Shown one piece after another: positions 28,435 to 37,954 of a stretch of 64,000 nt of DNA; position 1 is the first letter of the stretch, and every line of letters starts with the position of its first letter. The position numbers were made by a program, and so were the translations under genes. Under the pieces are notes generated by a model. That model was not told the DNA's origin. It worked only from the letters and a program-made list of their open reading frames with translations, and did no database searches. The stretch is from Noviherbaspirillum sp. Root189 (GTDB taxonomy: Bacteria > Pseudomonadota > Gammaproteobacteria > Burkholderiales > Burkholderiaceae_D). The DNA lies in NCBI RefSeq assembly GCF_001428545.1, contig NZ_LMHZ01000012.1, forward strand, positions 124,546 to 188,545. The letters run 5' to 3'.

Positions 28435-28544
28435 AGGGAATGTACGTAAAAAATAAGTTGCATAAAAACCATCTGCAGCCTCTTGGCCAACGGCGCATTC
28501 AGCTTAGGTTTGATTCAAAACAAACGCTGTAGATTAACCGCGCA

Positions 28545-29765
28545 TTATACCTTCTTTTCTGCATCGGCCGACCCAAGTGAACGGACAAACTTCAACAAGT
28601 TAGAGGTCAGATCGCCGTTACCCAGCATTTGCCGTTGCCATTGCTCGCAATGTAAAACGATTTCTGGCATTGCTGTTTCAAACGCTTGCCAAAGCGCACA
28701 CCAGCCAGCCTTTTCCTGCACACCGACGGGCTTGACACTGTTCCATGCCAGAGAAAGATCAGACAGGCTTTCAATTCCGGCCGAATACCGCTCCAGAAAT
28801 GCCCGCAATTTCTTGTGATGCAGGTTCTCATCCTGTGGATAGATATGCCAGATGAACGGCTTGCCGGCCCACTGCGCACGCACAAAGGAGTCTTCGCCCC
28901 GCACAAAATTGAGATCACACGCCCAAAGCAGCTTGTCATAGTCAGGTTGTGGAACGAAGGGTATGACATTTACCGTGAGCGCGCCGCTTGTCCCCACAGC
29001 GCCTGCTCTTGGCTCCGCGCCCAGAAAAGCGCGCACTGCCTCGGTCGCCACCCCTTCAGGCACCAGGCACACGACTGGCTGGTCGTTGTCCTTCCATGCA
29101 TCAAACAATGCCGAGACAGGCGCATGAGCATAACAAAACAGGGATACTTTCAAGGCTGTCATTTCGTCCACTGGCATGCCGAGCCGGCCAAGGAAAGTCG
29201 CCATGGCTGTCGGGTCGGATTGAAATTGCCGACGCTGTTCTTCCAATGAAGATTCATGCAGCAACCCGCCTGTTTTGTCTGTAAAGCCTGGGAAGAAAAA
29301 GTACTTGGTCAAGGGCAAACGCGGGTGCGACGAAGGCAAAGTATGGCAGCCCTCCACCCATTCCTCGGCAGTCAAGCCCTCAAGGTTGATCCATACCGGT
29401 TGGGGTGTGCGTTCTGCCATCGCGGCAATGTACCCTGGGGGAATATCACAGCCAAAAAACTCGATGACAATATCAGCGATCTCGGCAGGAGAAAATTGTC
29501 CGTCTTGCGTATGCCAATGATGCACTGTCACATCGTCAAGCTGCTGGATGTCAGCATGGAGGAGAACCTCGGGACAAATCTTCTGAAAGCTTTTCAGATC
29601 GTCTACCCACAAGCTGACGTGGATACCGTGCTCCTGTTGCAGTTGTCTTGCCAGGCGCCAGCAAATGCCGATATCACCAAAGTTATCGACGACTTTGCAG
29701 AACAGGGCGAGGGTTGTTGCCTGACTTTCTTTGAGGACCATATTGATGATGTGGGTAGTCGGCAT
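28545..29765 (-). CDS. earP: EarP, elongation factor P arginine rhamnosyltransferase
   Basis: Transfers rhamnose from dTDP-rhamnose to Arg32 of EF-P, an inverting glycosyltransferase. The 406 residues include the N-terminal catalytic loop CKVVDNFGDIGICWRLARQL, which holds the two conserved Asp residues, and the C-terminal nucleotide-sugar-binding region with RGEDSFVRAQWAGKPFIWHIYPQDENLHHKKL-type text including the conserved Glu. PVWINLEGLTAEEWVEGCHTLPS in the middle is also typical. The ATG at 29765 is used; an ATG at 29741 (MVLKESQ) is equally possible because neither has a clear Shine-Dalgarno. It precedes efp on the same strand. Confidence 0.95.
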   Translation of the reverse strand: MPTTHIINMVLKESQATTLALFCKVVDNFGDIGICWRLARQLQQEHGIHVSLWVDDLKSFQKICPEVLLHADIQQLDDVTVHHWHTQDGQFSPAEIADIVIEFFGCDIPPGYIAAMAERTPQPVWINLEGLTAEEWVEGCHTLPSSHPRLPLTKYFFFPGFTDKTGGLLHESSLEEQRRQFQSDPTAMATFLGRLGMPVDEMTALKVSLFCYAHAPVSALFDAWKDNDQPVVCLVPEGVATEAVRAFLGAEPRAGAVGTSGALTVNVIPFVPQPDYDKLLWACDLNFVRGEDSFVRAQWAGKPFIWHIYPQDENLHHKKLRAFLERYSAGIESLSDLSLAWNSVKPVGVQEKAGWCALWQAFETAMPEIVLHCEQWQRQMLGNGDLTSNLLKFVRSLGSADAEKKV

Positions 29766-29884
29766 GACGAGCAGCGCAATTACCTGGAGACCCGTGCAAC
29801 ATTTTTGCGACGGACGTGCTCCGGCAGAATGGTACCGAAGCGCAGGTCATACTGAAACAAGCACAAGTAGTATCGCGGAAAAGA

Positions 29885-29912
29885 AAAACGCCACGCATAT
29901 GCGTGGCGTTTT
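29885..29912. terminator. Terminator after tRNA-Glu
   Basis: A perfect palindrome (ACGCCACGCAT and ATGCGTGGCGT) with an A-run on one side and TTTT on the other. It follows the tRNA pair on the minus strand and may also serve transcripts coming from the plus strand. Confidence 0.9.
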
Positions 29913-29915
29913 GAG

Positions 29916-29991
29916 TGGCGTCCCCACGGGGATTCGAACCCCGGTACTCACCGTGAAAGGGTGATGTCCTAGGCCTCTAGACGATGGGGAC
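29916..29991 (-). tRNA. gltT: tRNA-Glu (anticodon TTC)
   Basis: 76 bases with encoded CCA. The acceptor stem is GTCCCCA/TGGGGAC with discriminator G, the D-arm has CGTCTAGAGG, the anticodon loop is CTTTCAC with anticodon TTC, and the T-arm contains GGTTCGAATCC. It lies immediately downstream of tRNA-Ala on the minus strand and close to gltX, which charges it. Confidence 0.96.
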
Positions 29992-30047
29992 AGTGACCTG
30001 TCGATACTGCAGCCTATTATACTTCTTCTTTTGTCGCAATCTTCTGC

Positions 30048-30123
<76 letters not shown>

Positions 30124-30139
30124 CTTGCGAAGAAACGAG

Positions 30140-30169
30140 AGTATAGCAAAGTTTTTTCTCAGGTGTAAA
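30140..30169 (-). promoter_or_regulatory. Predicted promoter of the tRNA-Ala/tRNA-Glu unit
   Basis: On the minus strand, TTTACA (30164-30169), an 18-base spacer, TATACT (30140-30145). The expected transcription start is about ten bases before the tRNA-Ala 5' end. Confidence 0.7.
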
Positions 30170-30207
30170 TCCCTTTGGCAAAGAAAGCGATAAATAAGCC
30201 AAAACCC

Positions 30208-31602
30208 TCAGGCGGAAAATTGCTTGAGGCGTGCAAGAACTACATCGCGGCCAAACAGTTCAAGGACGGCGTCAATCCCGGGGGTCTGCAACTGGCCCGT
30301 AATAAACAATCGCAATGGCATTGCAAGTTGAGGCATTTTAAGTTTGTGCGCTGCCAACACTTCCTTCATTGCAGCGGAAATCGCAGCCTTGTTCCAATCG
30401 ATGGTCTTGCACTGCTCGGCGAACTGGCTAAGGGCCGGCTTGATTGCGTCCGTCACATGCTGCGCAACCAAGCCCGCATCCGGCGTAGGTTGCCGATAGA
30501 ACAGCATCGCCGCATCGGCGAGTTCGTTAATGGTATTGGCGCGCTCTTTCATCAAGGCAATCACCGCGTGCAGATCGGGTGCACCGGCAAATTGCGCACC
30601 TTCTTTTTCCATCAGCGGACGCACCAGCGTTTCCAGCCGGGCGTTGTCAGCCTGCTTGATGTAGTGGTTGTTGAGCCATGCCAGCTTTTCCGGATTGAAC
30701 TGGGCCGGCGACTTCGACAGGTGATCCAGATCAAACCACTCGCGGAACTGCTCCATCGTGAAAATTTCGTCGTCACCGTGGCTCCAGCCGAGTCGGGCAA
30801 GATAGTTCAGCATGGCTTCCGGCAGGTATCCCTGTGCCGGATATTCCATCACGCTGACCGCACCGTGGCGCTTGGACAGTTTCTCACCGTCGGCGCCGAG
30901 GATCATCGGCACATGACCGTACTCGGGCAACGGCGCACCGAGTGCGCGCAGGATATTGATCTGGCGCGGGGTATTGTTTACATGGTCGTCGCCGCGAATG
31001 ACGTGGGTGATTTTCATGTCCCAGTCGTCGACCGCCACGCAGAAATTGTAGGTCGGTGTGCCATCCGGGCGTGCGATGACCAGGTCATCCAGTTCGCGGT
31101 TGGAGATTGTGATCTGGCCTTTGACCACATCGTTCCAGCTAACATCGCCATCGAGCGGATTCTTGAACCGCACTACCGGCTTGCGTCCTTCAGGCACGGC
31201 TGGCAGGGTCTTCCCCGGCTCCGGTCGCCAGGTGCCGTCGTAGCGCGGCTTATCGCCCACCGCGCGCTGACGCTCGCGCATCGCTTCTACTTCTTCAGGC
31301 GTGCAATAGCAAAGATAGGCAGTGCCCGCTTCGAGCATCTGGGCCACCACTTCACGATAGCGGTCCATGCGCTTCATCTGGTAAAACGGGCCTTCGTCAT
31401 GATGCAGCCCAAGCCAGTTCATGCCATCCAGAATCGCCTGCACGGCTTCCGGTGTCGAGCGTTCCAGGTCGGTATCTTCGATGCGCAAGATGAAGGTGCC
31501 GCCGAAGTGGCGCGCGTAGGCCCAGGAAAACAGCGCTGTGCGCGCGCCGCCAAGGTGTAGGTAGCCGGTCGGGCTGGGAGCAAAACGGGTGCGGACGGTC
31601 AT
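30208..31602 (-). CDS. gltX: Glutamyl-tRNA synthetase
   Basis: Charges tRNA-Glu with glutamate. The 464 residues are of normal length. The class I HIGH-like signature is [18 protein letters not shown] near residues 8-25, followed by [13 protein letters not shown], and the KMSKS-like loop [11 protein letters not shown] near residue 240. The C-terminal helical anticodon-binding region begins near residue 320. [18 protein letters not shown] is also typical. It lies on the minus strand upstream of the tRNA-Ala/tRNA-Glu pair but with its own spacing and the tRNA promoter in between. It is divergent from metG across about 185 bases. Confidence 0.97.
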   Translation of the reverse strand: MTVRTRFAPSPTGYLHLGGARTALFSWAYARHFGGTFILRIEDTDLERSTPEAVQAILDGMNWLGLHHDEGPFYQMKRMDRYREVVAQMLEAGTAYLCYCTPEEVEAMRERQRAVGDKPRYDGTWRPEPGKTLPAVPEGRKPVVRFKNPLDGDVSWNDVVKGQITISNRELDDLVIARPDGTPTYNFCVAVDDWDMKITHVIRGDDHVNNTPRQINILRALGAPLPEYGHVPMILGADGEKLSKRHGAVSVMEYPAQGYLPEAMLNYLARLGWSHGDDEIFTMEQFREWFDLDHLSKSPAQFNPEKLAWLNNHYIKQADNARLETLVRPLMEKEGAQFAGAPDLHAVIALMKERANTINELADAAMLFYRQPTPDAGLVAQHVTDAIKPALSQFAEQCKTIDWNKAAISAAMKEVLAAHKLKMPQLAMPLRLFITGQLQTPGIDAVLELFGRDVVLARLKQFSA

Positions 31603-31788
31603 GGCAAATAAAAACGGCCTTGGGATGCCAAAGCCGTAATGAATGAAAGATACGCTATTTTACCCTGTCGACAACAGGGTTCCAATCCACTCCTTGTTCC
31701 TGCAAGGGCTGCCTTTGCAGCCAATGCAGCGTCAAGCGGCCCTGCACTGCTAAAATGGCAGTTTTCCTCTTTCAATAAGCATTGCCAA

Positions 31789-33897
31789 ATGAGCACCACA
31801 CCGTCCCGCAAGCTGTTTGTCACGACCGCCCTGCCGTATGCCAACGGCGCATTCCATATCGGCCATATCATGGAATATATTCAGGCCGACATCTGGGTGC
31901 GGTTTCAGCGCATGCAAGGCAACGAGGTGCATTTTGTCGGTGCCGACGATGCCCACGGCGCACCGATCATGATCGCCGCGGAAAAAGCAGGCGTAACGCC
32001 TCAGGAGTTTGTCGCCAGGATCGCCGCCGGTCGCAAGCAGTATCTCGACGGCTTCCATATCAGCTTCGACAACTGGCACTCGACCGATGCGCCTGAAAAC
32101 CATGCGTTGTCGCAGGATATCTATCGACGCCTGCGGGACAATGCCAGGCTGATCACAACCAAGACCATCGAACAATTTTTCGATCCGGTTAAAAACATGT
32201 TCTTGCCGGACCGCTACATCAAGGGCGAGTGCCCGAAATGCGGCGCCAAGGATCAGTATGGCGATTCCTGCGAAGTCTGCAGCGCAGTGTATGCGCCGAC
32301 CGATCTGGTCAACCCGTACTCCACCCTGTCGGGCGCCACACCAGTCCTGAAATCGTCTGAACACTACTTCTTCCAGCTATCCGATCCCAAGTGCGTAAGT
32401 TTCCTCCGCGAATGGACCCAGGAACCCGGCCGCCTGCAACCGGAAGTCGTCAACAAGGCCAAGGAATGGCTGGAAGGCGAGGAAGGACTGGGTGACTGGG
32501 ATATCAGCCGCGATGCGCCCTACTTCGGCATCGAGATTCCGGACGCGCCGGGGAAATATTTCTATGTCTGGCTGGATGCGCCGGTCGGCTACCTCGCTTC
32601 GCTGAAAAACTACTTCGACAAGACAGGCCGCGATTACAACGCCTTCATGAATGACCCGGCTACCGAGCAGTATCACTTTATCGGCAAGGACATCATTTAT
32701 TTCCACACGCTGTTCTGGCCGGCGATGCTCAAGTTTTCCGGCCTGAAGGTGCCGACGAATGTCTTCGTCCACGGTTTTATTACCGTCAGCGGCGAAAAAA
32801 TGTCGAAATCGCGCGGCACCGGCATTTCGCCTCTACGCTATCTTGACATCGGCATGAATCCCGAATGGCTGCGCTACTACATTGCCGCCAAACTGAATGC
32901 CAAGGTGGAGGACGTCGATTTCAACCCGGAAGACTTCGTAGCCCGCGTCAATTCGGATTTGATCGGCAAGTATGTCAATATCGCCAGCCGCGCAGCAGGC
33001 TTCATTACCAAACGGTTCGGCGGCGAGCTCAGCCCGACGGTGACCTGGAGTCCGCGTTTTGCCGAGGACGAACCGGCGATCCGCGAAGCCTTCGAAGCGC
33101 GTGAATATGGCAAGGCCATCCGCCTTGTCATGGGCCTGGCTGATGAAGTCAATCAGTACGTCGACACCAAGAAACCGTGGGAACTGGCGAAGGACGTTGC
33201 CAACAACCAGGAACTGCAGGAAGTATGCAGTAACCTGCTGCGCGCATTCTTCAACCTGTCGGTCTATCTTGCCCCGATTCTTCCGGCTACGTCCCGCAAG
33301 GTCTCGACGCTGTTCGGTATCGAGCGCGACCTTACCTGGGCGGATTTGCAGAATGCGCCGTCGGCAATTTCCACTTTCGAGCACTTGATGCAGCGAGTCG
33401 ATCCGAAAATGCTGGATGCCTTGTTCGAAATGCCGGAGCAGGCGGCAGCTACAAATAATGCATCAGCCGCAGCGGGTCCGACCTCCGCCACCCCATCCCG
33501 GCCTTCCCCTTCAGAGGGAGAAAGCGAGAACGGCGGCGCGATCGAAGCGATCGCGCCGGAGATCAAGATTGACGACTTTGGCAAGATCGACTTACGGATC
33601 GCCAAAATCGTCAATTGCGAACACGTGGAAGGTTCGGACAAATTACTGCGCCTGACTCTCGATGTGGGCGAAGGCCGTATGCGCAATGTGTTTTCCGGCA
33701 TCAAGTCCGCCTATAAACCGGAAGATCTGGTCGGCAAGCTGACGGTTATGGTGGCCAATCTCGCCCCGCGCAAAATGAAGTTTGGCATTTCTGAAGGCAT
33801 GGTGCTGGCAGCATCGGCCGCAGATGAAAAGACCAATGCGGGCATCTATGTCCTCAATCCGTGGCCGGGTGCAGAACCTGGCATGCGGGTGCGCTAA
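31789..33897 (+). CDS. metG: Methionyl-tRNA synthetase (with C-terminal tRNA-binding domain)
   Basis: Charges initiator and elongator tRNA-Met. It is 702 residues from the ATG at 31789 ([20 protein letters not shown]). Features are HIGH-like [16 protein letters not shown], a zinc knuckle with CPKCG and CEVC near residues 145-165, KMSKSRGTG near residue 338, the anticodon-binding domain to about 550, and a C-terminal tRNA-binding domain (about 590-702) with [22 protein letters not shown]. The linker between these domains (about 555-585) contains [17 protein letters not shown], the translation of a REP-like repeat embedded in the gene at 33489-33526. The frame is intact through it. Confidence 0.97.
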   Translation: MSTTPSRKLFVTTALPYANGAFHIGHIMEYIQADIWVRFQRMQGNEVHFVGADDAHGAPIMIAAEKAGVTPQEFVARIAAGRKQYLDGFHISFDNWHSTDAPENHALSQDIYRRLRDNARLITTKTIEQFFDPVKNMFLPDRYIKGECPKCGAKDQYGDSCEVCSAVYAPTDLVNPYSTLSGATPVLKSSEHYFFQLSDPKCVSFLREWTQEPGRLQPEVVNKAKEWLEGEEGLGDWDISRDAPYFGIEIPDAPGKYFYVWLDAPVGYLASLKNYFDKTGRDYNAFMNDPATEQYHFIGKDIIYFHTLFWPAMLKFSGLKVPTNVFVHGFITVSGEKMSKSRGTGISPLRYLDIGMNPEWLRYYIAAKLNAKVEDVDFNPEDFVARVNSDLIGKYVNIASRAAGFITKRFGGELSPTVTWSPRFAEDEPAIREAFEAREYGKAIRLVMGLADEVNQYVDTKKPWELAKDVANNQELQEVCSNLLRAFFNLSVYLAPILPATSRKVSTLFGIERDLTWADLQNAPSAISTFEHLMQRVDPKMLDALFEMPEQAAATNNASAAAGPTSATPSRPSPSEGESENGGAIEAIAPEIKIDDFGKIDLRIAKIVNCEHVEGSDKLLRLTLDVGEGRMRNVFSGIKSAYKPEDLVGKLTVMVANLAPRKMKFGISEGMVLAASAADEKTNAGIYVLNPWPGAEPGMRVR
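33489..33526. repeat. REP-like repeat embedded in the metG linker
   Basis: CCCCATCCCGGCCTTCCCC-TTCAGAGGGAGAAAGC matches, with scattered changes, the palindromic repeat at 6438-6476 read on the other strand. The stem arms are partly decayed. It is read in frame as [11 protein letters not shown] within the MetRS interdomain linker. Confidence 0.65.
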
Positions 33898-33965
33898 GAC
33901 CGGATGATGTTTGCCATGCGACCCGCCATGTGGCCTGCATTCTTTCTTGGATGGATGCCCTGCCC

Positions 33966-34445
33966 ATGAATATCCTAGTGCGTGAAGCGACGCTCGACGA
34001 TGTCCAGCTCATTGCCGGCCTGACACGGGCGGCATGGGCTGGCAAGGTAGCAGTAACTTCCAGCGGGCACCGCGAAACGGCTGTACGCGTCCGTCAGGAT
34101 TTGCAGCACGGCGGTGGATTCATCCTCCTGCGCGACGAGGAGCCGATCGGCTCGGTGCGTTGGATTCCGCTGGAATCCGATTCTGACGTCTGGGAAATCA
34201 TGCGGATGGGCGTAGTGCCGCAGCACCGCGGCGAACATTTGTCGCAACATCTGCTCGAAGCGGTTATCCACCAGGCGCAGGCATCCGACATTTGCGAACT
34301 TCGTCTCGGGGTAAGGTCGGACCAGACCCGGTTGCTCGATCTCTACGCGGCCTATGGTTTCGAGCTGGCGCCGGAGCTGGAATACACACACGCCAACCCG
34401 CTTGAGCCGGCACCGACAGTGATGCGCCGGATACTTCGCGACTAG
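33966..34445 (+). CDS. GNAT-family N-acetyltransferase
   Basis: A 159-residue acetyltransferase from the ATG at 33966 (MNILVREATLDDVQLI); a longer frame from 33861 has no family support. It covers the GNAT fold: N-terminal beta-alpha (REATLDDVQLIAGLTRAAW), a central strand GSVRWIPLESDSDVWEIMRMGVVPQHRGEHLSQHLL with a Q-x-x-G-type acetyl-CoA loop (PQHRGE), and C-terminal YAAYGFEL. The substrate is unknown. It lies 68 bases after metG and precedes the DUF3460 gene on the same strand. Confidence 0.88.
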   Translation: MNILVREATLDDVQLIAGLTRAAWAGKVAVTSSGHRETAVRVRQDLQHGGGFILLRDEEPIGSVRWIPLESDSDVWEIMRMGVVPQHRGEHLSQHLLEAVIHQAQASDICELRLGVRSDQTRLLDLYAAYGFELAPELEYTHANPLEPAPTVMRRILRD

Positions 34446-34582
34446 GCTGATTGCCGGTGTGACAACAATCGCCCCCTCTATCCTGTCGCTGCGCCGCATG
34501 TCCTTGCCAAAGTAAAGGTTTTGCGTGCAAGACAAGGTAGAATAGTGGCAGCAATTTTCTTGTGACCTGATACGCAAACACC

Positions 34583-34780
34583 ATGAAATTTTCGCAATAC
34601 GAGTCCGACTTCACCAAGTTTCTGAAAGAACTGAAACAGAAGGATCCCGAACTAGAGCAAAAACAGCGGGCTGGCCGCGCCATTTTCTGGGATAAGGCGC
34701 CTATCGACCTGGACGCACGCAAGCGGGCCGAGGAATCGCGCATCAAGCAACAGCCTTACGTCTACCAGAACAAGTTCTGA
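34583..34780 (+). CDS. DUF3460 family small protein
   Basis: A 65-residue, highly charged protein (MKFSQYESDFTKFLKELK at the start; RIKQQPYVYQNKF at the end). This small conserved family lies directly upstream of scpA in many betaproteobacteria. Its TGA shares a base with the ATG of scpA, so translation is coupled and a role linked to chromosome segregation is conceivable, but its function is unknown. Confidence 0.88.
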   Translation: MKFSQYESDFTKFLKELKQKDPELEQKQRAGRAIFWDKAPIDLDARKRAEESRIKQQPYVYQNKF

Positions 34781-35658
34781 TGTCGATCGAGCAGGACGCG
34801 CTGCTAGCGCATTTGCCGGCTGATGCGCCTGAACTGGCGCTGGCCGGTCAACCGGATACGACGCCGAATGTGATTGATGGCATGGCCTACGCCAAACTCT
34901 ACGGCGAGCCGCTGTTCAAGCTGCCGTCAGACCTCTACATTCCACCAGATGCGCTCGAGGTATTCCTTGAAGCCTTCCAGGGACCGCTCGACCTCCTGCT
35001 GTATCTGATCCGCAAGCAGAACTTTAATATCCTCGACATTCCGATGGCGCAGGTCACGCGCCAGTACCTGGACTATGTCGATCAGATTCGTGTGCGCAAT
35101 CTCGAACTCGCCGCAGAATACCTGCTGATGGCCGCGATGCTTATCGAGATCAAGTCGCGCATGCTGTTGCCGGTCAAGAAAGCCGACACCGGCGAGGAAG
35201 CGGAAGATCCGCGCGCCGAACTGGTGCGCCGCCTGCTCGAGTACGAACAAATGAAGCTCGCTGCGCAACAGATCGACACCCTGCCGCAGCTGGGCCGTGA
35301 TTATGTTCGCGCGCAAATCCATATCGAACAAAGCGTTGTGACGCGCTGGCCGGATGTCAACATGAGCGAGCTGCAAGCCGTCTGGGCGGATATCCTCAAG
35401 CGCGCCAAGCTGACCGCACACCATACGATCAGCCGCGAAGAACTGTCGGTACGCGAACACATGACCGGCATCCTGCGCCGCTTGCAATCGGCCAGGTTCG
35501 TCGAATTCGCTGACCTGTTCGATCCATCGCGCGGCGTACCGGTCGTGGTCGTCAATTTCATCGCACTGCTCGAGCTTGCCAAGGAAACCTTGATTGAAAT
35601 CACTCAGGCTGAAGCGTTTGCACCAATCTACGTGCGCCTGGCTTATTCTCCGAGCTGA
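34780..35658 (+). CDS. scpA: Segregation and condensation protein A (kleisin)
   Basis: The kleisin subunit of the Smc-ScpAB condensin, which compacts and segregates the chromosome. It has 292 residues, with an N-terminal extension of about 45 residues before the conserved core. The core begins FQGPLDLLLYLIRKQNFNILDIPMAQVTRQY and has AAEYLLMAAMLIEIKSRMLLP, both kleisin signatures, and ends with a winged-helix region (RFVEFADLFDPSRG, VVNFIALLELAKE). It overlaps the DUF3460 stop by one base. scpB is not adjacent. The genome region also carries a second condensin, MksFEB, about 6 kb downstream. Confidence 0.96.
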   Translation: MSIEQDALLAHLPADAPELALAGQPDTTPNVIDGMAYAKLYGEPLFKLPSDLYIPPDALEVFLEAFQGPLDLLLYLIRKQNFNILDIPMAQVTRQYLDYVDQIRVRNLELAAEYLLMAAMLIEIKSRMLLPVKKADTGEEAEDPRAELVRRLLEYEQMKLAAQQIDTLPQLGRDYVRAQIHIEQSVVTRWPDVNMSELQAVWADILKRAKLTAHHTISREELSVREHMTGILRRLQSARFVEFADLFDPSRGVPVVVVNFIALLELAKETLIEITQAEAFAPIYVRLAYSPS

Positions 35659-35749
35659 GTTTTGGCAACGACATTCATCATTCTCAACGGGCGCGTTCAA
35701 CCTCACTGTTGAAATGCGCAACGTAAAACCTCTTTCCCTAATTCGGTGA

Positions 35750-36592
<843 letters not shown>

Positions 36593-36617
36593 GAACACTG
36601 TGACACGGCCTCGGCGG

Positions 36618-36653
36618 TCGATGATGTCAGCGATGTCGATGATGTCAGCGATG
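36618..36653 (+). repeat. Two perfect 18-base tandem repeats at the start of the BtuF-like gene
   Basis: TCGATGATGTCAGCGATG occurs twice in tandem, followed by a partial TCGACGACG. It encodes the repeated SMMSAM and gives the gene several in-frame ATG codons, so the true start is ambiguous. Confidence 0.85.
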
Positions 36654-37556
36654 TCGACGACGCGAAAAATGACCGCATACGCATCATCGCTGCTGCTGGC
36701 CGCCGCATTCCTCACGTTTGCCGAAGCTGCGCACGCGGCCGTGTCCGTGTCCGTTACCGATGATGCCGGACGTGCTGTTACACTCAACCGCCCTGCACAC
36801 CGCATCGTTAGCCTTGCACCGCACACCACTGAAATGCTTTTTGCCGCAGGCGCAGGCACGCAGATCGTCGGCGTCACCGAATTCAGCGACTTTCCGCCAG
36901 AAGCAAAGCGCATTGCATCGGTAGGGAATGGCGTCACGCTTGACCTGGAGCGTATCCTGGCACTCAAACCGGATCTGGTCGTGGGCTGGAACAACGGCAA
37001 TGCCGCCGCGCAGCTTGCGAAACTGGAAGCACTCGGTATCACGGTCTACAAGAGCGAGCCCTACGACTTTGCTGCCATCGCCGCCTCGATTGAAAAGCTG
37101 GCACGGCTTTCCGGTACCGACGCAATCGGACAAGCCGCCGCCGATCACTTTCGCCAGCGCTTGAAAAGCCTTCAGAATAGCTATCAGCAGCGTCGCAATG
37201 TTCGTGTCTTTTACCAGATCTGGCGCACGCCGCTGATGACGCTCAATGGCACACATATGGTCTCGTCAGCGCTGCGTGTCTGCGGTGCTGAAAATGTGTT
37301 TTCCGGGCTGAAGCAAATAGCGCCCACGGTCAGCATCGAAGCCGTCATCAAGGCGGATCCGGAAGCCATCATTGCCAGCGGCGGCGAACAAGACGACGTT
37401 CTCGCCGGCTGGAAGCGCTTCTCCGGCATGACGGCGGTCAAACGCGCCAACCTCATTCTGATCGATGGCGAACTGCTCAATCGATCCGGCCCGCGGATTC
37501 TCGACGGGACCGAAGCATTATGCAAACGACTCGATGCCGTCAGGGTGAAACGGTAA
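36651..37556 (+). CDS. BtuF-like cobalamin/corrinoid ABC transporter binding protein, third copy
   Basis: A periplasmic binding protein of the cobalamin/iron-siderophore class, about 301 residues from the ATG at 36651. It has a signal peptide (TAYASSLLLAAAFLTFAEAAHA, cleavage before AVSVSV). A GTG at 36600, ten bases after panC, and further ATGs within a tandem repeat are alternatives. It shows RIVSLAPHTTEMLFAAGAG, LERILALKPDLVVGWNNG, and RVFYQIWRTPLMTLNG with VCGAENVF and LLNRSGPRILDG. These segments match the btuF gene of the cobalamin cluster (49535-50455) almost motif for motif. It has no permease or ATPase nearby and may feed the BtuCD pair elsewhere in the window. Confidence 0.88.
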   Translation: MSTTRKMTAYASSLLLAAAFLTFAEAAHAAVSVSVTDDAGRAVTLNRPAHRIVSLAPHTTEMLFAAGAGTQIVGVTEFSDFPPEAKRIASVGNGVTLDLERILALKPDLVVGWNNGNAAAQLAKLEALGITVYKSEPYDFAAIAASIEKLARLSGTDAIGQAAADHFRQRLKSLQNSYQQRRNVRVFYQIWRTPLMTLNGTHMVSSALRVCGAENVFSGLKQIAPTVSIEAVIKADPEAIIASGGEQDDVLAGWKRFSGMTAVKRANLILIDGELLNRSGPRILDGTEALCKRLDAVRVKR

Positions 37557-37954
37557 GCGGGCGAATCAAGTCAGCAATAAATTCCGCAATAGGAATACAT
37601 ACGCAACCATGCGGTCGGCGCAGTCCATGCAAAACAAACAGGCATGCAATCGCACGGCGAATTGAGCTGATGCATATTTGTAGCGCCATCTTCTTGCGCC
37701 GGCATACAGCGGAGGAGCCGACAAAGCTTTACGCAAGCTTGTTTGACCAAGATCGACACGCGTAAAGCTGTGCAGGCTATGCTGAGCAACGTCGCATATG
37801 ATGCGCCCTGCCTTACTCCTTTCAGCGCGCCTTTCTAGAGTGACGTGTCTTCAAGGTAACTTTGCCTTTGATCGCCATGCGCCGCCCGCACCACTGATCC
37901 CGGCTTGCCATCCTTGCCATACCGGTGATCCACTCCATTTATAGTTTGCAAGTA
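37557..37954. other. Gene-free region before the kinase-like/MORN gene
   Basis: About 400 bases with no recognisable gene. It contains an AAGCTTTACGCAAGCTTG imperfect palindrome near 37724-37741. No convincing promoter pair or ribosome-binding site for the next gene was found. Confidence 0.5.

Noticed and set aside
36618-36653. The tandem 18-base repeat as a CRISPR-like array
   Set aside because: Only two contiguous copies without spacers, and it is within coding sequence.
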